This document shows, one piece after another, positions 54,859 through 64,000 of a stretch of DNA of 64,000 nt (the stretch's first letter is position 1; the number at the start of each line of letters is the position of its first letter). The DNA lies in assembly GCA_949358305.1 (NCBI GenBank), contig CASHSZ010000041.1:1-64000 (forward strand), written 5' to 3'. Origin of the DNA: Strigamia acuminata (Eukaryota > Arthropoda > Chilopoda > Geophilomorpha > Linotaeniidae). A program made the translations under genes and the position numbers. The notes beneath the pieces were generated by a model. It was not told the DNA's origin. It saw only the letters and a list, made by a program, of their open reading frames with translations, and did not search any database.

Positions 54859-57800
54859 TTACGTGACGTGGCACGTTGCTGTTACGTGACGCGATAGCCA
54901 GTATTTAAGCAGGGGATTCCATCATCGTTTACACAAATGCGCATTGCAACGTGGAGGCGCATTCGAGTCCTTTTCCCAAGCGTTGAAAAAGGACAAAACT
55001 CGTATTCGATTCGAAAGCGAATCGAATACGATTTTTGTCCTTTTTCAACGCAAAATTGTATTCGATTCGCTTTCGAATCGAATACGAGTTTTGCCCTTCT
55101 TCAACGCGAAATCGTATTCGACTCGCTTTCGAGTCGAATGCGAATTTTTCCCTTCTTCAACGCGAAATCGTATTCGACTCGTTTTCGAGTCGAGTACGAG
55201 TTTTGCCCTTCTTCAACGCGAAATCGTATTCGACTCGTTTTCGAGTCGAATACGAGTTTTGCCCTTCTTCAACGCGAAATCGTATTCGACTCGTTTTCGA
55301 GTCGAGTACGAGTTTTGCCCTTCTTCAACGCGAAATCGTATTCGACTCGTTTTCGAGTCGAGTACGAGTTTTGCCCTTCTTCAACGCGAAATCGTATTCG
55401 ACTCGTTTTCGAGTCGAATACGAGTTTTGCCCTTCTTCAACGCGAAATCGTATTCGACTCGTTTTCGAGTCGAGTACGAGTTTTGCCCTTCTTCAACGCG
55501 AAATCGTATTCGACTCGTTTTCGAGTCGAATACGAGTTTTGCCCTTCTTCAACGCGAAATCGTATTCGACTCGTTTTCGAGTCGAGTACGAGTTTTGCCC
55601 TTCTTCAACGCGAAATCGTATTCGACTCGTTTTCGAGTCGAATACGAGATAGTCGATGACCCGTTCCCGGACTTTGACTCGTACGACTCGTATTCGAGAT
55701 GTATTCGAGATGTATTCGAGATGTATTCGAATCGTATTCGAGTCGCATTCGAGATGGTCGATGATTTCCACTCGCTCGTATACGCGTTGTATACGAGCTC
55801 GTATTTTGATCGTAATCGTAAACGAATCGTTTACAAGTCGTATACAAGTTGTATACGACGTGTATACACCTCGTATACGAACGAAGTTTGTGAAAACACA
55901 ATTTCCAAATAAGACGTATGTGACTACTATGTGTTTTCATGTCGTAGTAAGTATCCGGTGGATTTTCCAAACTTCGTTCGTATACGAGGTGTATACACGT
56001 CGTATACAACTTGTATACGACTTGTAAACGATTCGTTTACGATTACGATCAAAATACGAGCTCGTATACAACGCGTATACGAGCGAGTGGAAATCATCGA
56101 CCATCTCGAATGCGACTCGAATACGATTCGAATACATCTCGAATACATCTCGAATACGAGTCGTATACGAGATGGTCGATTTTTGTTTCCCGGACTTTGA
56201 TTCGTATTCGAGTTGTTACGAGTTCGTATTTTGATCGTATTCGTATTCGAATCGAATTCGAATCGTATTCGAATCGAATACGAATCGAATTCGAGTCGTA
56301 TTCGAGATGGTCGATGATTTCCACTCGCTCGTATACGCGTTGTATACGAGCTCGTATTTTGATCGTAATCGTAAACGAATCGTTTACAAGTCGTATACAA
56401 GTTGTATACGACGTGTATACACCTCGTATACGAACGAAGTTTGTGAAAACACAATTTCCAAATAAGACGTATGTGACTACTATGTGTTTTCATGTCGTAG
56501 TAAGTATCCGGTGGATTTTCCAAACTTCGTTCGTATACGAGGTGTATACACGTCGTATACAACTTGTATACGACTTGTAAACGATTCGTTTACGATTACG
56601 ATCAAAATACGAGCTCGTATACAACGCGTATACGAGCGAGTGGAAATCATCGACCATCTCGAATGCGACTCGAATACGATTCGAATACATCCCGAATACA
56701 TCTCGAATACGAGTCGTATACGAGATGGTCGATTTTTGTTTCCCGGACTTTGATTCGTATTCGAGTTGTTACGAGTTCGTATTTTGATCGTATTCGTATT
56801 CGAATCGAATTCGAATCGAATACGAATCGAATTCGAGTCGTATTCGAGATGGTCGATGATTTCCACTCGCTCGTATACGCGTTGTATACGAGCTCGTATT
56901 TTGATCGTAATCGTAAACGAATCGTTTACAAGTCGTATACAAGTTGTATACGACGTGTATACACCTCGTATACGAACGAAGTTTGTGAAAACACAATTTC
57001 CAAATAAGACGTATGTGACTACTATGTGTTTTCATGTCGTAGTAAGTATCCGGTGGATTTTCCAAACTTCGTTCGTATACGAGGTGTATACACGTCGTAT
57101 ACAACTTGTATACGACTTGTAAACGATTCGTTTACGATTACGATCAAAATACGAGCTCGTATACAACGCGTATACGAGCGAGTGGAAATCATCGACCATC
57201 TCGAATGCGACTCGAATACGATTCGAATACATCTCGAATACATCTCGAATACATCTCGAATACGAGTCGTACGAGTCAAAGTCCGGGAACGGGTCATCGA
57301 CTATCTCGTATTCGACTCGAAAACGAGTCGAATACGATTTCGCGTTGAAGAAGGGCAAAACTCGTACTCGACTCGAAAACGAGTCGAATACGATTTCGCG
57401 TTGAAGAAGGGCAAAACTCGTATTCGACTCGAAAACGAGTCGAATACGATTTCGCGTTGAAGAAGGGCAAAACTCGTACTCGACTCGAAAACGAGTCGAA
57501 TACGATTTCGCGTTGAAGAAGGGCAAAACTCGTATTCGACTCGAAAACGAGTCGAATACGATTTCGCGTTGAAGAAGGGCAAAACTCGTACTCGACTCGA
57601 AAACGAGTCGAATACGATTTCGCGTTGAAGAAGGGCAAAACTCGTACTCGACTCGAAAACGAGTCGAATACGATTTCGCGTTGAAGAAGGGCAAAACTCG
57701 TATTCGACTCGAAAACGAGTCGAATACGATTTCGCGTTGAAGAAGGGCAAAACTCGTACTCGACTCGAAAACGAGTCGAATACGATTTCGCGTTGAAGAA

Positions 57801-58094
57801 GGGAAAAATTCGCATTCGACTCGAAAGCGAGTCGAATACGATTTCGCGTTGAAGAAGGGCAAAACTCGTATTCGATTCGAAAGCGAATCGAATACAATTT
57901 TGCGTTGAAAAAGGACAAAAATCGTATTCGATTCGCTTTCGAATCGAATACGAGTTTTGTCCTTTTTCAACGCTTGGGAAAAGGACTCGAATGCGCCTCC
58001 ACGTTGCAATGCGCATTTGTGTAAACGATGATGGAATCCCCTGCTTAAATACTGGCTATCGCGTCACGTAACAGCAACGTGCCACGTCACGTAA
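54859..58094. repeat. Core of giant palindrome 2
   Basis: Copy of 671-3906 at an offset of exactly 54188, with the same 56-bp hairpin arrays (55051-55652 and 57301-57902), inward promoter-like ends (54859-54909 and 58044-58094) and three S modules (55751, 56304, 56846) with loops all in one orientation. The sequence appears unchanged between the two copies. Confidence 0.93.
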
Positions 58095-61000
58095 TTGCAA
58101 CGTGCCGCGCTATGCCACACAATGTGCCGCCGCGATAGGCCATTGAACCCGAATGTGTGTGATGCGAAACGCGCGAGTACGCGCGCGGAGAACGCGCGGC
58201 AATGCTAGCAACAGGAGCGCAACTGCCCAAGAAATTGCTCAACAATAAAAGGCACGTGGAAGCACGTGCCTGAAACAATAGGCACTTCAAATAAAGTTAT
58301 TGTTAAAAAACGGGCTTGAAAACCAACAATTACACAATAATTAAGGGGCAAGAAATGAACTTTGCTGCAATGCAAAGTTCTCAAAATACAGAGAAATGAA
58401 AGTTACACTTGTATAAAGAATTGACAATGTTTGAAACCAATAAAAACTACAAAAACACACTTGTAAAAAACCCAAAACAACACCCAGAATGAATTATTTG
58501 ACTCAAATTAACCCTAAAACAGTCTTGGAGGTCGTGCAGACGACAGAGTCGGATCGGAAGGTTGCTAAAACCTGACGCCAAAACTAGCAATGGGACAGCT
58601 AGTTAGAAAACAGCTTTTTCATCAATTATGAACGCTGAAAACCTCACCCAGGGGTAGAAAATGATGGAGAGAACGTTTTCGCCATCTAAAACGGTCTAAA
58701 ACGGGTCTAAAATGCCTAAACCGGCGCCTGGAACGTGGCGCAGTTGTTGGGTCAAATATTGTCAAAAATCAGTGGAAATTTGTCAAATACTGGCAAAAAT
58801 CTGCTGAAATTTGTCAAAAATTGCCAAATTTTGGCGCAAGTTACGTGAGGTTTGCGCGCATCCAACTATGACAAAAAATCCATGCGTGTGCACGCGCGAT
58901 TTACTGGCGCGTTGGAAGCGTTAAAATAAATTTTTCCAATATCTAACACAATTTGCACCGAATTATGGCAATTTTTGACAAATTTACATGGATTTTTGCC
59001 AGTATTTGACAAATTTCCACGGATTTTTGACAATATTTGACAAATTCCAGACAAATTTCAGACAAATTTCAATTAATTTTAGAAATTTTATGAGAAATTT
59101 CAGCAAATGTTTGAGGATTGAGGAAATCTTCTGAAATTTGTCAAATATAGGCAAAAATCTTCTGAAATTTGTCAAATACAGGCAAAAATCTGCTGAAATT
59201 TGTCAAAAATTGCCCAAATTCCGTGCAAGTTTTGCAAGTTTTGCGCGCATCAAATCGTATGCGCGCCTATACTATTGCACGAGCGCATTGACGCGTGATG
59301 AACACCGACCACGTTTACGAAGTGAATTCGAGCTACAAAAGTATCGAGTCGCCATTCTATGATGGAAAAAAAAAATTAAGTGTAAACAAACAAAATAAAA
59401 ACTTTAATATACAAGAAACGTACAATTCCACTCAACTTTGTTTCAAATTTTATTTATTGGATCATTGAAAATAAACAGTAGTGTTGTGCACTGTACGCTT
59501 AAGTGTATACCGGCGATGCGTTGTTTTGTGGTGGGGATTTGCCTCGATAATTGATCTTTTCTCTTTGTTTGCAATATTTTTTTGGCCTTTTTTGTTGATT
59601 TTTCGGTTTGAAATTGTTTTTTTCCGGTGTAATTTAAGTGGTGGAAGGTTGTTGGCGTGTGTTGAGGGTAATTTTGGCGGTTTTTGGGTCGGGATTAGTG
59701 TTTTCTGCGATTTTTTATCGGTATTTGGGGTTTGATGCAGCGGATAGCGCATGCGAATCGCCGTCGACCGTAGCATTAGCAATTGCAACGTGCCGCGCTA
59801 TGCCACACAATGTGCCGCCGCGATATGCCATCGAATCCGAATGTGTGTGATGCGAAACGCGAGTACGCGCGCGGAGAACGCGCGGCAATGCTAGCAACAG
59901 GAGCGCAACTGCCCAAGAAATTGCTCAACAATAAAAGGCACGTGCCTGAAACAATAGGCACTTCAAATAAAGTTATTGTTAAAAAACGGGCTTGAAAACC
60001 AACAATTACACAATAATTAAGGGGCAAGAAATGAACTTTGCTGCAATGCAAAGTTCTCAAAATACAGAGAAATGAAAGTTACACTTGTATAAAGAATTGA
60101 CAATGTTTGAAACCAATAAAAACTACAAAAACACACTTGTAAAAAACCCAAAACAACCCCCAGAATGAATTATTTGACTCAAATTAACCCTAAAACGGTC
60201 TTGGAGGTCGTGCAGACGACAGAGTCGGATCGGAAGGTTGCTAAAACCTGACGCCAAAACTAGCAATGGGACAGCTAGTTAGAAAACAGCTTTTTCATCA
60301 ATCATGAACGCTGAAAACCTCACCCAGGGGTAGAAAATGATGGAGAGAACGTTTTCGCCATCTAAAACGGTCTAAAACGGGTCTAAAATGCCTAAACCGG
60401 CGCCTGGAACGTGGCGCAGTTGTTGGGTCAAATATTGTCAAAAATCAGTGGAAATTTGTCAAATACTGGCAAAAATCTGCTGAAATTTGTCAAAAATTGC
60501 CAAATTTTGGCGCAAGTTACGTGAGGTTTGCGCGCATCCAACTATGACGAAAAATCCATGCGTGTGCACGCGCGATTTACTGGCGCGTTGGAAGCGTTAA
60601 AATAAATTTTTCCAATATCTAACACAATTTGCACCGAATTATGGCAATTTTTGACAAATTTACATGGATTTTTGCCAGTATTTGACAAATTTCCACGGAT
60701 TTTTGACAATATTTGACAAATTCCAGACAAATTTCAGACAAATTTCAATTAATTTTTGAAATTTTATGAGAAATTTCAGCAAATGTTTGAGGATTGAGGA
60801 AATCTTCTGAAATTTGTCAAATATAGGCAAAAATCTTCTGAAATTTGTCAAATACAGGCAAAAATCTGCTGAAATTTGTCAAAAATTGCCCAAATTCCGT
60901 GCAAGTTTTGCAAGTTTTGCGCGCATCAAATCGTATGCGCGCCTATACTATTGCACGAGCGCATTGACGCGTGATGAACACCGACCACGTTTACGAAGTG

Positions 61001-64000
61001 AATTCGAGCTACAAAAGTATCGAGTCGCCATTCTATGATGGAAAAAAAAAATTAAGTGTAAACAAACAAAATAAAAACTTTAATATACAAGAAACGTACA
61101 ATTCCACTCAACTTTGTTTCAAATTTTATTTATTGGATCATTGAAAATAAACAGTAGTGTTGTGCACTGTACGCTTAAGTGTATACCGGCGATGCGTTGT
61201 TTTGTGGTGGGGATTTGCCTCGATAATTGATCTTTTCTCTTTGTTTGCAATATTTTTTTGGCCTTTTTTGTTGATTTTTCGGTTTGAAATTGTTTTTTTC
61301 CGGTGTAATTTAAGTGGTGGAAGGTTGTTGGCGTGTGTTGAGGGTAATTTTGGCGGTTTTTGGGTCGGGATTAGTGTTTTCTGCGATTTTTTATCGGTAT
61401 TTGGGGTTTGATGCAGCGGATAGCGCATGCGAATCGCCGTCGACCGTAGCATTAGCAATTGCAACGTGCCGCGCTATGCCACACAATGTGCCGCCGCGAT
61501 ATGCCATCGAATCCGAATGTGTGTGATGCGAAACGCGAGTACGCGCGCGGAGAACGCGCGGCAATGCTAGCAACAGGAGCGCAACTGCCCAAGAAATTGC
61601 TCAACAATAAAAGGCACGTGCCTGAAACAATAGGCACTTCAAATAAAGTTATTGTTAAAAAACGGGCTTGAAAACCAACAATTACACAATAATTAAGGGG
61701 CAAGAAATGAACTTTGCTGCAATGCAAAGTTCTCAAAATACAGAGAAATGAAAGTTACACTTGTATAAAGAATTGACAATGTTTGAAACCAATAAAAACT
61801 ACAAAAACACACTTGTAAAAAACCCAAAACAACCCCCAGAATGAATTATTTGACTCAAATTAACCCTAAAACGGTCTTGGAGGTCGTGCAGACGACAGAG
61901 TCGGATCGGAAGGTTGCTAAAACCTGACGCCAAAACTAGCAATGGGACAGCTAGTTAGAAAACAGCTTTTTCATCAATCATGAACGCTGAAAACCTCACC
62001 CAGGGGTAGAAAATGATGGAGAGAACGTTTTCGCCATCTAAAACGGTCTAAAACGGGTCTAAAATGCCTAAACCGGCGCCTGGAACGTGGCGCAGTTGTT
62101 GGGTCAAATATTGTCAAAAATCAGTGGAAATTTGTCAAATACTGGCAAAAATCTGCTGAAATTTGTCAAAAATTGCCAAATTTTGGCGCAAGTTACGTGA
62201 GGTTTGCGCGCATCCAACTATGACGAAAAATCCATGCGTGTGCACGCGCGATTTACTGGCGCGTTGGAAGCGTTAAAATAAATTTTTCCAATATCTAACA
62301 CAATTTGCACCGAATTATGGCAATTTTTGACAAATTTACATGGATTTTTGCCAGTATTTGACAAATTTCCACGGATTTTTGACAATATTTGACAAATTCC
62401 AGACAAATTTCAGACAAATTTCAATTAATTTTTGAAATTTTATGAGAAATTTCAGCAAATGTTTGAGGATTGAGGAAATCTTCTGAAATTTGTCAAATAT
62501 AGGCAAAAATCTTCTGAAATTTGTCAAATACAGGCAAAAATCTGCTGAAATTTGTCAAAAATTGCCCAAATTCCGTGCAAGTTTTGCAAGTTTTGCGCGC
62601 ATCAAATCGTATGCGCGCCTATACTATTGCACGAGCGCATTGACGCGTGATGAACACCGACCACGTTTACGAAGTGAATTCGAGCTACAAAAGTATCGAG
62701 TCGCCATTCTATGATGGAAAAAAAAAATTAAGTGTAAACAAACAAAATAAAAACTTTAATATACAAGAAACGTACAATTCCACTCAACTTTGTTTCAAAT
62801 TTTATTTATTGGATCATTGAAAATAAACAGTAGTGTTGTGCACTGTACGCTTAAGTGTATACCGGCGATGCGTTGTTTTGTGGTGGGGATTTGCCTCGAT
62901 AATTGATCTTTTCTCTTTGTTTGCAATATTTTTTTGGCCTTTTTTGTTGATTTTTCGGTTTGAAATTGTTTTTTTCCGGTGTAATTTAAGTGGTGGAAGG
63001 TTGTTGGCGTGTGTTGAGGGTAATTTTGGCGGTTTTTGGGTCGGGATTAGTGTTTTCTGCGATTTTTTATCGGTATTTGGGGTTTGATGCAGCGGATAGC
63101 GCATGCGAATCGCCGTCGACCGTAGCATTAGCAATTGCAACGTGCCGCGCTATGCCGCACAATGTGCCGCCGCGATATGCCATCGAATCCGAATGTGTGT
63201 GATGCGAAACGCGAGTACGCGCGCGGAGAACGCGCGGCAATGCTAGCAACAGGAGCGCAACTGCCCAAGAAATTGCTCAACAATAAAAGGCACGTGCCTG
63301 AAACAATAGGCACTTCAAATAAAGTTATTGTTAAAAAACGGGCTTGAAAACCAACAATTACACAATAATTAAGGGGCAAGAAATGAACTTTGCTGCAATG
63401 CAAAGTTCTCAAAATACAGAGAAATGAAAGTTACACTTGTATAAAGAATTGACAATGTTTGAAACCAATAAAAACTACAAAAACACACTTGTAAAAAACC
63501 CAAAACAACCCCCAGAATGAATTATTTGACTCAAATTAACCCTAAAACGGTCTTGGAGGTCGTGCAGACGACAGAGTCGGATCGGAAGGTTGCTAAAACC
63601 TGACGCCAAAACTAGCAATGGGACAGCTAGTTAGAAAACAGCTTTTTCATCAATCATGAACGCTGAAAACCTCACCCAGGGGTAGAAAATGATGGAGAGA
63701 ACGTTTTCGCCATCTAAAACGGTCTAAAACGGGTCTAAAATGCCTAAACCGGCGCCTGGAACGTGGCGCAGTTGTTGGGTCAAATATTGTCAAAAATCAG
63801 TGGAAATTTGTCAAATACTGGCAAAAATCTGCTGAAATTTGTCAAAAATTGCCAAATTTTGGCGCAAGTTACGTGAGGTTTGCGCGCATCCAACTATGAC
63901 GAAAAATCCATGCGTGTGCACGCGCGATTTACTGGCGCGTTGGAAGCGTTAAAATAAATTTTTCCAATATCTAACACAATTTGCACCGAATTATGGCAAT
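58095..64000 (+). repeat. Second tandem array of 1676-bp units, running off the window
   Basis: Units at 58095-59782 (1688 bp), 59783-61458, 61459-63134 and 63135 onward. It matches 3907-9812 with a few substitutions, for example C at 59819 against T at 5631, and G at 62078 against A at 7890. It holds no gene. Confidence 0.95.

Noticed and set aside
1-64000. tRNA, rRNA or telomere repeats
   Set aside because: I found no convincing A/B-box cloverleaf, rRNA core or TTAGGC/TTAGG tandem run; the only tRNA-related sequence is the copia primer site and its complement.

Overview
The window is intergenic, repeat-dominated DNA from a eukaryote, most likely an invertebrate animal. I see no bacterial gene organisation and no ordinary host gene. 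It holds three classes of LTR retrotransposon (Ty1/copia, BEL/Pao, Ty3/gypsy-like), a TIR/MITE-like element, a roughly 145-bp satellite, and very large palindromes. The AT-rich filler DNA and one candidate 51-bp intron with a TTTTTTTCACAG acceptor would suit a nematode, but the taxon is a guess.

Layout: (1) 1-3906 is the visible part of a giant palindrome centred at 2288.5, built from hairpin repeats. (2) 3907-12298 is a five-unit tandem array of a 1676-bp non-coding unit. (3) 12299-14400 is unique DNA with a roughly 1-kb TIR/MITE-like element. (4) 14361-17763 is a minus-strand gypsy-like fragment with a putative 5' LTR, primer site, AT-rich leader, gag, a -1 frameshift site and protease; its reverse transcriptase is lost. 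(5) 17903-22929 is a 5'-truncated BEL/Pao element with an uninterrupted RT/RNase H/integrase frame and a 1569-bp 3' LTR. (6) 22930-50564 is a satellite array of about 119 monomers (140 or 147 bp, with a 1728-bp higher-order repeat). It is interrupted by two identical inverted solo BEL LTRs, which are one insertion later duplicated with about 6.6 kb of satellite, and by a complete copia element at 41831-49102. (7) 50565-52020 is mixed unique and degenerate repeat DNA. (8) 52020-64000 is a second copy of the palindrome (centre 56476.5), flanked on the left by inverted 1676-bp units and on the right by direct ones. Window bases 1-9812 recur almost unchanged at 54189-64000.

The most interesting item is the copia element. 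It is full length, its LTRs differ at one base in 546, it has a perfect 5-bp target duplication, and its 1683-codon gag-pol frame is uninterrupted. Between integrase and reverse transcriptase it carries what reads as a methyl-CpG-binding domain (about residues 1089-1155). I do not know of a described copia element with this architecture; by analogy with the chromodomains of chromoviruses, it may direct integration or tether the integrase. A second strong item is the canonical slippery heptamer GGGAAAC immediately before the gag stop of the gypsy-like fragment, which shifts ribosomes into the open protease frame. The third is the twice-repeated giant palindrome, whose promoter-like ends face each other and whose three central hairpin loops all keep the same orientation.
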